Source: Bolinopsis microptera (taxonomy: Eukaryota; Ctenophora; Tentaculata; Lobata; Bolinopsidae). Taken from it: a stretch of 64,000 nucleotides of DNA. Shown here in pieces: positions 33,911-45,900 of this stretch. Within the stretch, counting starts at the first letter, position 1. Each line of letters opens with the position of its first letter. The DNA is taken from positions 1,180,001 to 1,244,000 of the forward strand of contig NC_087073.1 of assembly GCF_026151205.1 (NCBI RefSeq), read 5' to 3'. The translations under genes and the position numbers were made by a program. Below the pieces are notes generated by a model that was not told the origin of the DNA, searched no databases, and saw only the letters and a program-made list of their open reading frames with translations.

Positions 33911-34325
33911 CTCATCAGTCTTATGAGTCTCAGAAATTTGTTTTTGTTGGTTACAATTCTGTCCGTCCAATTTCCTATCTGCTTTTCCTTTTCTTTTTTC
34001 TTTATCAGTTGTGACGGAATTGTAATGAACAAAATCCTTATAATTATTTATGATATGTTTGATTTCTTGTTAATGTTTGTCATTCAAATTTGGTAGACGG
34101 CCCCAACGTTAATGTGGCTCTTGCTATGTGTTGGTTCAGCCGAATTAATTATTATATAATCAAGTTTATTTTTCTCGTTAGTTGTCATCCGGCCAAACAT
34201 TAAGCAACTTATATTGCAGTACCATTTATCATTTAGTAATCAAAATATGTCATTGTAATTTTGCATGGCTGAAATGTAACGCTTGATTTATATATATAAT
34301 GATTAATTGAATTTTCAAATAAAAT

Positions 34326-35276
34326 GCAGCTAACCATAGAAGTGTATCTGATGATATTTTAGAACTCGAAATTTGGGAGAGTATTTGGCACTTAAACTTC
34401 AATCCTGCCAAGTGTAAAGTAGTCCATATTAATCTAAATAATAATCCTAACTCGAATTATATTGTAAATGGAGTAGAACTAGAAGTATCTGCACAGGAAA
34501 AAGATTTGGGGGTTATTACCCATAGCTCCTTGCTTTGGAATGAACAGATAAAAGCATGTATTTCTAAAGCAAATCGTATGATCTGCTGGATTGTAAGAAA
34601 TTTAGTTATTAGAGAAAAGGTTGTAATGATAGCTATTTATAAAGCTTTGATAAGACCTCATCTTGAGTATTGTGTCCAATTGTGGAATCCAGTTGCGGCT
34701 CATGGAAGTTGGGGGACTGTTTTGGAGCTGGAGAGCGTCCAGAGGCGGTTTACCCGTCTTATTGATGAGGTGGGTACTCTTCCATACAGCCGCAGACTGG
34801 ATATCCTCAATTTGACAACGCTGGCAGAGCGGCGAATACGTGGGGACCTTATCGAAGCTTTTAAAGTAACTAGTGGTTTGACTGAATATGGATCGGGTTT
34901 GTTCAGAATGAGCAGATCTGGTCTTAATCTAGTTTCAACTAATAGGTGTAATAAGAGTGTAACTAAAGTTAAGAATCTCCAGTCTTCTTTTCTTCCGGAG
35001 CGAGTCATTCCTTACTGGAACAAACTCCCTTCGGATGTCAAGAACTGCTCGACAGTTTTAAGCTTTAAAGTAAGATTGGAAGGATTTAAGAAAGAAATGA
35101 TTTCTAAAAACAGTGTAAATGATTTTTATTTTTGGAATATTTCGAGTGAAGTTTTAGGGAAAATTGAAGGACCCAGTTATTTAAGCAATAAGGAGACACA
35201 TAATGAATATCTTTGGTTTCATCCTTTTGTGGCAAAGAAGCGTTTTATAAATCTTAATTCCACTGGGAAGTATTAA
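34326..35276 (+). pseudogene. CR1-like LINE ORF2, 3' part (RT thumb and C-terminal region)
   Basis: The frame opens at ANHRSVSDDILELEIWES, which is the stretch that normally follows FADD in these elements, and goes on with LNFNPAKCKVVHIN, LGVITHSSLLWNEQI, LIRPHLEYCVQLWNP and VQRRFTRLI to a stop at 35276. It is the severed end of the ORF2 that breaks off at 28205. There is no start codon of its own. Confidence 0.88.
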
Positions 35277-35456
35277 TGAATTATTTATAGATAATGTATT
35301 AGATTTTATTAATTAATAAAATTGAATTTGATAAATTATTAATGTTGATGGAAAAATATATTTATTTAAATTATTTTTTTATTTAGTGCAATGATATTTT
35401 GTAGATCACTTGTGATGATGTTATGTCATAATCTTTACTTACTTACTTACTTACTA
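35277..35456 (+). other. 3' untranslated region and ACTT-repeat tail of the CR1-like LINE
   Basis: AT-rich tract after the ORF2 stop, ending in about five TTAC/ACTT units (35431-35456). Short tandem repeat tails in place of poly(A) are usual for CR1-group elements. Confidence 0.75.
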
Positions 35457-35593
35457 GGGGGGACTCCCAACCCACCGCCTCGGCGGGTAGTTGATACACC
35501 TTTCACAAGCAAGAGCCACTTTGGTCAACTTGCTGTGAGGTGTCTCAGCTACATGGGTTGGGGGTCCCCCCTTTTTTTTTTTTTTTTTTTTTC
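35456..35593. mobile_element. Foldback element with poly(T) flank
   Basis: GGGGGGACTCCCAACCCA at the left is mirrored by TGGGTTGGGGGTCCCCCC ending at 35573, with one mismatch. Inner parts also pair (GATACACCTTTCACAAGCAAG with CTTGCTGTGAGGTGTCTC), so nearly the whole 118 bp folds into one imperfect stem. A run of about 20 T follows directly. It is inserted exactly between the LINE tail and a LINE fragment on the other strand. Confidence 0.65.
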
Positions 35594-35596
35594 AAG

Positions 35597-35974
35597 GTTA
35601 GGGGTACACATACATAGTTTATCAATACGGGTGTAAGTAAGTGACTCATTGATGTAAATTCCCACTCCACTACCTTTAGATTTGTCACGTAATTTATTGG
35701 TGTATTCAGAGAGATAACCGGGTATCCTATACAGGTCTTTGAGGTTTGCATCAATATTTGTCTCAGCCAAGCCAATAAACGAGAGTGGATGACTGTACTG
35801 TGAGATTTCTGTGACAAATGTATCAAAATTTGCAGCATTTCCATCAATATTGTTAAAAATACCAGTAAGGTTCTGCCCATTTCTATGATACAGCTTTATG
35901 AGGTTCTTAAAGCTTTTATGATCATAATTTTTACAGCTTTTATGGATTTCATTGATTTCAATATTATAGCGCAT
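35597..35974 (-). pseudogene. LINE endonuclease N-terminal fragment
   Basis: The minus strand reads GIFNNIDGNAANFDTF, then LSFIGLAETNIDANLK (catalytic Glu of TE-type motif) and KGSGVGIYINESLTYTRIDK, the first third of a LINE AP-endonuclease-like domain. It stops at the poly(T)/foldback junction, so the rest of the element is missing. Confidence 0.75.
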
Positions 35975-36470
35975 CTTGCCGAAATTTTAACAAATGTAGC
36001 CTGGTTCATTGTTAATGGTGAACGCATTGCACGACAACTAATTTCACTAATATTACTGAATATTACTACGAATATTACTTAATATTCAATATTACTAACA
36101 GTAATATTATAAACCCCTCCGGGTCAGAATAAGATGCTGATAATCCCGGCTCCCGCTAAATAGATTCTGATAATCCCGGCTCCCGCTGTTAGTTTTTTCC
36201 CGCTGAATAAATAACCCCGACACAGCTTCTATAATCCCGCCCCGGTAATTTAGCTCAACTAGATTTGTTTTGTTTTGATATTACATGATAATTTCAACCG
36301 CGCACTGTCACGTGACCTATGGCTTAACGTAAGAACTATTTAATACACTTGATCTACGTATCGGTCTAATTGCAGGCGATGGCAAAACTCCAGCACACTG
36401 CTTACATTACTTAAACTCTTACATTAATTGGACCAGTTCCAGAACTTGTCTCGACGGTTACATTTGAGTT

Positions 36471-36552
36471 TTACCTGGGGACCTCAGGCTATCATGTTTA
36501 CAAACATAGAATAGAGATTAGGCGGAATGACAGGCTGAGCGCGGCCCAGTAA
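36471..36552. mobile_element. hAT-like MITE, copy 1
   Basis: 82 bp from TTACCTGGGGACCTCAGGCT to GCGGCCCAGTAA, nearly the same at both ends as the element inserted in the tubulin pseudogene (47962-48050). Ends TTAC...GTAA form short imperfect inverted repeats. No target duplication remains here. A 3'-end fragment also occurs at 45909-45931. Confidence 0.65.
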
Positions 36553-36816
36553 ATCATTCGCTACTCGGCAAGGTTTGTCATACGTTGTATGACCCGCCGC
36601 GCACGAGTGCAGAGTGTGCGACTCCCCCTGTATCGTAGAAACTATTCTGTATCGTAGATACTCCCCTGAATCGTAGAAACTCTACAGGGCCGGGGTAGTC
36701 GTTTCAACTATAGTGAAATTAATATAAAACAACAATGGGGTCACGACGTGATACAAGGCAAAACCCAGTGGTGCATTTTGCCGATCTACCGATTGCCGAT
36801 GTCGATCAATGATCAT

Positions 36817-36880
36817 GGTTGCGAGAAAAATTATTTGATGCGCTGCACGGCCCAATAGACAATAGTGCATCGCGCTACAA
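36817..36880. repeat. Dispersed repeat, also at 45760-45816
   Basis: TGGTTGCGAGAA, then ATTATTTGATGCGC, and the end ATAGTGCATCGCGCTACAA are shared between the two copies, which differ by small indels. A related motif GTGGTGCAT followed by GCCGATCTACCGA is at about 36769 and 37860. This looks like a short non-autonomous element. Confidence 0.6.
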
Positions 36881-39800
36881 ATATTATTAATACTCTACCA
36901 GGGGTTTTTATATTATTTTGCGGTTAATATTCTGTTTGTAGTTTGTTACTATTAGGTTGGAGTTTATTTTATTACTTAGTACGGCGTAAGACTCTTAACC
37001 CTTATTACCCTATTACCCTAACCCTTGACGGATGTTACTCTTCTAAATTTCTTCGAAGTAGCGCGCGCCGCTTTCTTCTGGAAATGTTGGCCCGATGGTA
37101 AGTACCACGCGCGAAGTAGCGCGCGCCGGGCCAGATCATTAACAATGGTCAACCCTAATCCCCTCACCCGCCACCGTAGAGTCCGGCGCGGACCCCGTTC
37201 GAGTTAATACATTGAGTTATTATATCAACACCCAAAAAACCTTATTGCCTGCCGGGCTCGCTAGAGGTGATCGATTTTCATCAAAACGTTTGTCCTCGCG
37301 CGTCACATCAAGTTTACAAGCTTTCGCACGCTGCATTGAGCAAAGTAGTCATGACAACGCGACGACATTACTTTGCAAAATTTAAAAGCTGCGATCTTTT
37401 ATTTAGCTCAAAATCAAACTTTTCGGTTTAATTCAAAATCTAAGTTGTCCCAAATTTTGCTCCCGGGGAGCTAACTTTAAATTTACGAGACGTAAATTTT
37501 GTTGAAAACCGGAAGGTTCTATTTATTTTACTTTTGGAGGTATACCCAAGCCGGTAGGGTTTGCTGGGCCTAACCTACGCGCGTTTGCACTTTCATTTTA
37601 AAACGTTCACTTTGACAAACCATTACTCTCCACCAATCAAGTCAATTTTCAATTTTAAAATATCAAAAGAAAATAGAGAATTTTGCCAACACGAAAGGGG
37701 CTCCCTGGATGGGGTAGTAAAAACGCGATCTGCACTCTCAAAATCGACTTTTAAAACTTCATACATTTTCCCCCGAAATTATAAGTCTTATTATACTGCA
37801 AAACATCCCCCTACCTCCTTGATTCACGATGTCAATCCTTCGCAGCTCGGTGAGGCACAGTGGTGCATCTCGCCGATCTACCGAAGGATTGATGCATAAC
37901 AACAAGACACGCGCTAAAGACGCGCATTTTCTGAGTGATGTTAACGATAGCTTTAAATTCACTGATGTCATTATTATTCAGCGTGACCGGTAATAGTTTA
38001 AAAATCAGAAGGAGAAAACACATGTTTAAATTACTAAAAAAGGAGTATCACTTTACAGGATTGAATTTAAATATAGTCATAATAGATAAGAGAGGAATTT
38101 GTTTCCCTTTGAATCAATCAAACTAGATGAATTGTTGTAAATACTAAGATCAAACTATCAATCTACAGGCTATCGTCAAACATGTTGCAAGGCGTCATCT
38201 TCAGTGACATAATAGATAAGAGTTTATTAACTATCATGCCAGTCTTTAGAGACGGTAACCACATTAAACTAAAGTTTTCCCAATCAAAATAAAGGGTTTA
38301 TACAAAATAAAAGGTTTATGCACTAGACTGCGAGACAATTAACCTTATGCAATGCAGGTTAGTATAACTATAATATCGGACTGAGTTGAAATTTCTGAGA
38401 GCATGATACCCCAAAATAAATATATGCCTGTGTCTGGCAATAGCGTTCAGATGGCTTCCGAACTTGTGCGGATAAGATAATATAAAAAATACAAATAAAC
38501 TATAATAACAATCTGAAAATTAATGTATCAGTACAGATCTTATACTCGAAATCAGGCACTTTCAAAACATTTCTCTTAAATTATCTTTCTTAACACCGTT
38601 CAATTGTAACTTTAAATTAAAATATTATGATGATCCGGACGATGATAAATATTAAATTACAACTGATTATATTTATGGATTTCGGCCTGTCGATGCTGGA
38701 AGCTGATCAGCTAATCGTTAATCGTTACCATGTGACAAGAATAGTATGATGAACCTCCCAATCAGTATCTATGTATCAAAAGAAAATATTGATCTAATTC
38801 AACTCGTCGGGAGCCCTTTTGAAACATCTCGAAGTTAGAGTGCAGAGTGCATGATTACTGATTATCAGCACGATTGGGTGAAACAAAGACGAAACCGTGT
38901 GTTGATTAGAATTAAAAGAGGAAGATATTTAGTGATAAATTGTGCACTCTTGCATTTAAGTTTTAATTGTTAGACTTGTTCGATGTAGGGCCTTTAATTT
39001 AACCTAATACTAATGCAGTTACTTAATACTTGGTAAGTCTAGGGAAAACAGGTGCTGAGGTGCTAGTTGTCGGAAATGAAATGGAGTCTGTTCCTGATCG
39101 AAGTTACATGATGCTGATAGATTTGATGCAGCTCAGCACTCAGCAGCCACTGTCTTCAAATAGAGTGTTCCAGTTCTGCAATCTGCAGTCTCAAATGTTT
39201 TCGCCCAGCTTTTCTTTTCATCGTGGTTATAGAAGACAGACCTGAAGAAATACTAGTATAATGATAATATAGGTAACATGTCCAGAATGAGTAAAATTGT
39301 ATTATCGGCAAATTTACTTATGTGAAAACTCCCAACAGGGTGGCGCTGGCCCAGAAGTAACTGCACACAAGCAACCCTTTAATGATCACGCACGTAATTT
39401 GTGTGAAAATATGTAACTCATTTAACGAAGTCAGTGAAAAGAACCTACCTTTATTTACCAATGTCGATTTTTTGCTTGTGATGAAGTAGTCCTCGCAAAT
39501 GTGAGATATGTATGTAGTTTGTTTTTAAAAGTAAGATTGTAGTCATAGTCGATGTATAGCGACGGTAGTTTACCAGCAGCTCCCTGTACAAATAGAAATG
39601 TGGTTTTTATATAATATTACTAGTTAAATTAATGAGTACAATGCAGGAATAAAAAAATGTGTCTTAAATGTTTTATATTAAATGTGTTATAATTATATTA
39701 ACCACCTTATATTCGTATAATATGTACTCACAAACAATGATAGTCCCAACTGTTTTTAATTGCTTATAATTTAAACCTTCTTATTAAATAATTTAGATGA

Positions 39801-40329
39801 CTGTGTCTGATCTAAAATTGCACGAGAAATAGAGAAAATTAGGTCTCAGACAGAACTCGACCGGGATATAACCGGCGCAGCCGGAATACCGGCTGGTATT
39901 TGGCGATTTTGTACCGGTACCGGCCGGGATTTTGGTTTTAGCCGGGATTTTTCCAAAATAAATTCAGTTTTTCTCAACGTTAATTTGAGTCCAAAATTAA
40001 CAAATCTGTGAACATTTTCCTAAAACATTTTGACGAAGTCATTGAACAATGGAGACTGGAGTCAATCTATATTTAACATAATCATGGGTGTACGAATTAT
40101 GGACTTCTTTCTGACTTATGACTTAATTATTGTGACTAAGTGTCACGGCTCACGGTCTTGTGTTACCGAGGGACAAGTAAAACAGAGTTCTCCGGGTAAA
40201 GAAAGCATTAATAAATGCTATTCAGTATTCATCCTATTCAATTATTCAGGTAAGGTGATGTAAACTGTAAAGTGATAAGCTCCAACGTCAAACACCATGT
40301 TCAATTAAATAAGTTTAAGTAACCAATAC

Positions 40330-40752
40330 CAGATCACAGGATTGTTATAGTTACGGAGACTGTTGGAAACGATGCAAACCAGGATCGGACTCCTATCAGA
40401 AATAGTCGACCACCGGTCCAGCCTCCCTCAAACTCAAATGCCCTACCACTACCCCAGACCACATCCACCTCTTCAGCCAGGAACAGCGCTCCCACTATAC
40501 CACTACCAGCAGTTCCTACCGCCTCAGAGGATACACTGCACGTGCCCGTTATTCCTCATGCCTCGTCTTAAATGTCCAGTCCATGAATCCTAGTGCATCA
40601 AGTGCGAGTATATGGGAAGTGCCAAAAATCTCAGCTCTTATTCAGGAGAAATCCAAAAACCACTCGTTACCGTTTATTGCACTTACGGAAACGTGGCTCA
40701 AGTCCTACATGTCAGACAAATACAAAATGTGCATCACCTCTTTCTCCTGCTG
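40330..40752 (+). pseudogene. LINE ORF fragment (endonuclease start), in duplication copy 1
   Basis: The plus strand reads a Pro/Ser-rich tail (VTETVGNDANQDRTPI on), stops at 40570, and in another frame resumes as WEVPKISALIQEKSKNHSLP and FIALTETWLKSYMSDKY, the start of a LINE endonuclease with its catalytic Glu in TETWLK. After ITSFSC the frame stops. It is a remnant of an element with overlapping ORFs. The Pro-rich part is outside the tandem duplication. Confidence 0.65.
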
Positions 40753-41380
40753 AGCAGAACCTCCCCCTTAAAAGTAAACAAATCTGCATCGCCTCCCAAC
40801 GACAATCCAGATATATTAAGCAGCAGAGACAATCATTTAAGGAGACTTCGATATCTATCAGGATCATGATTATACTGCCTGAGAACTCAGCACTTCAGGA
40901 TGAAACATATAATATTTGGTTTTCTCGATTTCATTCATATTTAGACAGAAGTCCGTGTAGATAATTGGTTATAGAATAATTGGATATAATTTTATGCGAA
41001 GTTGTGTCTGCGAAAATATACGTGTGAACTGGTCATCCCGCAAATGCTGAAAAAGTAGATGTTACCTATCATAAAATAACCGCTCGCACCGTACAGTGTA
41101 CACGACAGAGTTGTGACTGCGTTTACAAATTCTTTATCATATTGATGTGTTGCCATGGCAACCGAAACTCCATCGGAAGATCGGCCTGTAAGGCATAATC
41201 ATGATAATACACAGTATCAAAACATTGCCATTGATATCATAGCAACATTCCAGAGATTAGATTATGTGTGTGTAAGAAAATGTATGTTATAGTATTATAC
41301 AGTCTGCTAGAACATTCCGTTTACACATGGTGGCCGATAACAACTTGTTTAATTTATCTCCGAATTACACTCAAATTTCT

Positions 41381-41640
41381 GAAAGTTTCGTAGACTTAAA
41401 TCAATTACAGAGGGTGTGGCTATTGGCCAGCCCCTCTATTTCACTATTATGGTTGAAACTATAAGAATACAGATTATATTGTTACAGTGATTTTACAAAA
41501 GTCGAAACAGTAAACACCAATTTGTAGGATACTTTAAATCACACCAAAATTGGTCCCAGAATGCAATGAAATCTGATGGCGTCTTTTCAGTGAAAAAGAG
41601 GCCACACCCTCTGTAATTGATTAAAGTTTACGAGACCTTT
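41381..41640. mobile_element. Inverted-repeat (MITE-like) element, in both duplication copies
   Basis: AATCAATTACAGAGGGTGTGGC at the left is perfectly mirrored by GCCACACCCTCTGTAATTGATT at the right, and the match extends outward with a few mismatches to about 40 bp (AAAGTTTCGTAGACTT against AAAGGTCTCGTAAACTT). The second copy is at 42624-42883. There is no coding capacity. Confidence 0.75.
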
Positions 41641-41669
41641 AGAAAATGAGTTATATAACTTGGAACTTA

Positions 41670-41711
41670 AACTAAGATAAATTGAGTATTTATACTCAAT
41701 TTATCTTAGTT
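41670..41711. repeat. Perfect 42-bp palindrome (20-bp arms)
   Basis: AACTAAGATAAATTGAGTAT, TT, then the exact reverse complement. The same palindrome is at about 42913-42954 in the second duplication copy. It ends 20-25 bp before the duplication breakpoint (ATATATATAT). Confidence 0.92.
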
Positions 41712-41801
41712 GCATGAGTAATATATATATACTACCCACTATACCACTACCAGCAGTTCCTACCGCCTCAGAGGATACTCTGCACGTGCCCGTTATTCCT
41801 C

Positions 41802-41996
41802 ATGCCTCGTCTTAAATGTCCAGTCCATGAATCCTGTGCATCAAGTGCGAGTATATGGGAAGTGCCAAAAATCTCAGCTCTTATTCAGGAGAAATCCAAA
41901 AACCACTCGTTACCGTTTATTGCACTTACGGAAACGTGGCTCAAGTCCTACATGTCAGACAAATACAAAATGTGCATCACCTCTTTCTCCTGCTGA
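41802..41996 (+). pseudogene. LINE endonuclease fragment, duplication copy 2
   Basis: With the one-base deletion of copy 2, the stretch now reads in a single frame: MPRLKCPVHESC, then IWEVPKISALIQEKSKNH, FIALTETWLKSYMSDKY and a stop. It is the same fragment as at 40560-40752. Confidence 0.65.
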
Positions 41997-42976
41997 GCAG
42001 AACCTCCCCCTTAAAAGTAAACAAATCTGCATCGCCTCCCAACGACAATCCAGATATATTAAGCAGCAGAGACAATCATTTAAGGAGACTTCGATATCTA
42101 TCAGGATCATGATTTTACTGCCTGAGAACTCAGCACTTCAGGATGAAACATATAATATTTGGTTTTCTCGATTTCATTCATATTTAGACAGAAGTCCGTG
42201 TAGATAATTGGTTATAGAATAATTGGATATAATTTTATGCGAAGTTGTGTCTGCGAAAATATACGTGTGAACTGGTCATCCCGCAAATGCTGAAAAAGTA
42301 GATGTTACCTATCATAAAATAACCGCTCGCACCGTACAGTGTACACGACAGAGTTGTGACTGCGTTTACAAATTCTTTATCATATTGATGTGTTGCCATG
42401 GCAACCGAAACTCCATCGGAAGATCGGCCTGTAAGGCATAATCATGATAATACACAGTATCAAAACATTGCCATTGATATCATAGCAACATTCCAGAGAT
42501 TAGATTATGTGTGTGTAAGAAAATGTATGTTATAGTATTATACAGTCTGCTAGAACATTCCGTTTACACATGGTGGCCGATAACAACTTGTTTAATTTAT
42601 CTCCGAATTACACACAAATTTCTGAAAGTTTCGTAGACTTAAATCAATTACAGAGGGTGTGGCTATTGGCCAGCCCCTCTATTTCACTATTATGGTTGAA
42701 ACTATAAGAATACAGATTATATTGTTACAGTGATTTTACAAAAGTCGAAACAGTAAACACCAATTTGTAGGATACTTTAAATCACACCAAAATTGGTCCC
42801 AGAATGCAATGAAATCTGATGGCGTCTTTTCAGTGAAAAAGAGGCCACACCCTCTGTAATTGATTAAAGTTTACGAGACCTTTAGAAAATGAGTTATATA
42901 ACTTGGAACTTAAACTAAGATAAATTGAGTATTTATACTCAATTTATCTTAGTTGCATGAGTAATATATATATACT

Positions 42977-45900
42977 CTCATTTTTTTAGAGCAAACGTAA
43001 TTTAAATGGCTAAACACAATTCAATAAAATTTGGCTCGATCCGATTATCCAAACTATCAAATAAATGCGAAAATGAACCTTCTTTTTGCTTTTGAAAACA
43101 ATGAACACAAATATGTTTCGATTTGACAAATTTCTCGAACCAGTGGTGGTAGTAAGTCATACCAGAACCAATTATTTCAATTGGGCACTCAGTGACTGAG
43201 CTATTAATGCCAACGTTTGCACACTGACTTTTGGCCCACCCTGTATATTTATAATATACGGCTGGAAAAAATGTAACTGGATATCTGCCACAATGCTGCT
43301 ATTATTAAGGTTAAAGTAACATTTAGCACATAAAGAAGTCTGGTTTGCTAGGTTTTAATTGGTCGTATAATAACAAATAAAAATGAGTTAAGACTACAAA
43401 AACGGTCGATAGAACCTAATTATAATACCTGTATCGAGAACTCGACTTCAATGCACTGATAGCGTTGGTACTAACATTCTATCAAATTATGTCATATCTT
43501 GAGACTTGATAGCTGCCTGAAACAGTTTTGAGTCAACATTATCGTGATATTCTAGAAATTGAAACCAATTCTCAACTTTAAAAAAGCAGGTTTCAATAAA
43601 TGCCATAGAATTAAATTCTACCTTTTTAAATTTTAAGAATTTGTTGATTTATTAAAATTCTGTCTCAATTAATATATAAGGGTACATGCAATGTATTTCG
43701 ACACGCACTGTAGACTCACTTATTGGATTCGTGCTAGATGCTGTGTACGTCACCCTCTTAACCACCTCTATGGCGAAGATGAGGATGGTAAGTGCAAGTA
43801 CAGTAATGTGAGGAGAGGATGGGTATCATTTAGCACATTTTTGCTGTAGGTGTAAAGTAGCTCTTAGTCAAGGAGTATATAAATGACGGCACGACAAGGT
43901 TCTGCAACAGATCTCTGAACATGTTATCTTGTGAGCGCCGAGTGAACACTTATAAGAACAAGGCCAGCGATGTAAGACAGTATCATTGACTTAGTCCATG
44001 CTGGGAGGAAAAAAGCAAGTACAGACGACCGAAAGGAGTCGTGGTTTGGGATCCTGAGTGGGTCTCGATATTGGATAGTGCTTTTATATATCGGACCTTA
44101 TGATATTCTCAAGGTCACCAAGACGGCACAGTCTTATGGCGGGAGGTAACGGTACCATCTAAAGAGCAGATTGCTGAATCATACAAGTAAAAACTCTACC
44201 GGTACAGCAGTCTTACAGCAGACTGAGATTCAAGCGAAAGAATTGTGCTGTTATAATTATGCGGTTAAAGTTCTAGCACCGGGAGTAGTTGTTCACGGTT
44301 TGGAGAGAGCTGAGTAGGCTAGTACGGGATAGAAGGGAAGAAGCAGCTCACTGTTCCAGATGGATCTACTTCTTATCAAGGAAGAAGGAGTGGTAGGTAT
44401 AGTAAGGAAGATTGGAGCCTAAGAGTTAACTTAACATCTAGAGGTACCACAAACTTTATCTCGTCGCCAATTGCGAGCTTTAACGGGTTTCCTCAAGTGA
44501 CTCGATGGTTTAATTGTGACAAATCATGATACGAACTTTGATGAACCCATAATAGTATAGTGCAATAATACTATGATAGTATTCTCATAAGTTCTACCCT
44601 TGCAACCGAGTACAATGTACATACTAAGTGATATCAAGCTGCAATCTAAAATTTATTAATTGAATCTCAAAATAACTTCAAATTTTACCTAATAATTGCG
44701 ACATCGTTGGAAGTGAGAAATAAAATACATTAAATTTTAATCCAATTCTGCGAGAGAAGATTTGCCCAGACAGCTGACAAGAATGTATTACCATACTTCC
44801 TGTAAATGTGGTAGTTATTAGGTCATATCAAACTTGAAAATTATGTCAAAGTTTTTCTCAGTCTCTGGTGTCAATCACCAGTAGAGTGCCCAGCCGCACC
44901 AAAACAACCTGCGATTTTTACGTGGGAAACATCGTATAATACACATGCTATACACTCTAGTTTTATAGCAGCTACTGATATCATGCGGCAGTATTAATAA
45001 GCATACAAATTCAGCGCAAAAAATTGTAAAGACGACACAAATTCATGCGGGATGTTAATAAATGTGTCCATGTTGAACTCAAACTCCGACAGAATAATAT
45101 TTCAAATCGGATATATTATAATTAATCAAATGGTATCTGCTCATGTTCCGTCTATATAAACTACAAAACTAAAAAATTAGTGAAGTTCTGAAACAAAGAT
45201 CACGACTAGGTTTTATCAAAATTGAAAAGAAAACCGATCGAAGTGCACTAGAGATATAGTTTAAGTTTAAAGGGTCATCATTACTAAAATCTCTTCCTAG
45301 CTCCTAGCAATCAAGTTGTTAATCCTAGTTCTACACCTAAACAAGTACAAAATTACAGCCTTACATTTTGAAATTTTTCGATATCCAGCTCAACATAAGA
45401 CTTGCATAATGGGTACATACCGATGATCGGTGTTCGTAAATATTTGATTATTTATAGTATTGAAGTTTAAAATCTTCCTAATTATGTAAGAATAACAAAA
45501 GGAATCACGTACTAGTGTGCTGTTACGAAAAACAACTATTTAATAAAAATAAATTAACAGTATTCGAGTACAAAATTAAAAATACAAACTCCAACATAAT
45601 CGACAGACAAACTCAATAAATGAAGATTTCGTCGTGAAACGAGCTATATATACAGCTATAACGTAGCGCTCGACTCCAGTCTGAACCAAAATTAAGTCGC
45701 GTTCGTAGGAAATTGACCACCAGCTGCTGGTGGTTCGAATGTTGGTTTGCACACTACTGTGGTTGCGAGAAGCATTATTTGATGCGCGCGCGACCCAGTA
45801 GTGCATCGCGCTACAACCTACCTCCCTGCACCTCCCCCCCTTTCCCCCTTCATTCTGCTTTCTTCTGCAGCTGAACTATGAACTCTCAGCTCTTTCGCCG

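Larger units (their letters stand above)
28206..34325 (+). mobile_element. Second LINE (AlkB-esterase ORF1), inserted in the CR1-like element
   Basis: About 6.1 kb, with a 5' leader (28206-28689), ORF1 28690-30201, ORF2 30404-33910 and a 3' untranslated region to about 34320 ending in AAATAAAATG. It interrupts the RT of the older element just after its FADD active site. The first 40 bases (TTTTAATACTTTCAACACTA and on) are nearly the same as those just upstream of ORF1 of the host element. A perfect 9-bp hairpin CTGGTAGTC/ACTACCAG lies in the leader near 28361. AGCTA is found at both junctions and may be target duplication or microhomology. Confidence 0.82.
25079..35456 (+). mobile_element. 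CR1-like non-LTR retrotransposon, split by a nested LINE
   Basis: A two-ORF element: ORF1 25122-26093, ORF2 26123-28237 continuing at 34326-35276, then a 3' tail of ACTT repeats (about 35431-35456), as CR1 elements end in short tandem repeats. The interior (about 28206-34325) is a second complete LINE. Remove it and ORF2 regains the order endonuclease, RT fingers/palm, thumb and C-terminal region. The left and right halves are off by one frame at the junction, so a few bases were lost or gained at the insertion. The 5' end probably lies at the TTTTTAATACTTTCAACACT motif near 25077. Confidence 0.85.
36095..40330. other. Gene-poor region with short dispersed repeats
   Basis: No gene can be supported. 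Recognisable pieces: GATAATCCCGGCTCCCGCT twice near 36148 and 36166; a hAT-like MITE at 36471-36552; a repeat shared with 45760-45816; telomere-like TTACCCTATTACCCTAACCC near 37002; a GC-rich unit CGAAGTAGCGCGCGCCG twice (37052, 37112); and CCGG-rich low-complexity sequence at 39858-39950. The remainder is AT-rich with short frames only. Confidence 0.55.
40491..42976. repeat. 1.24-kb tandem duplication
   Basis: Copy 1 (40491-41734) and copy 2 (41735-42976) are almost identical. Seen differences are a one-base deletion in copy 2 (CCTAGTGC versus CCTGTGC near 40590/41834), ATACACTG versus ATACTCTG, GATTATACT versus GATTTTACT and TTACACTCAAA versus TTACACACAAA. Each copy holds a LINE endonuclease fragment, a 260-bp inverted-repeat element and a perfect 42-bp hairpin. 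Confidence 0.93.

Noticed and set aside
36996-37025. Telomere-like CCCTAA repeats
   Set aside because: Only two or three degenerate units; too short to call an interstitial telomere.
43734-43790. Possible small exon between GTGCTAG and GTAAGT
   Set aside because: Good donor, but only about 50 bp, no recognised sequence and no partner exons found.
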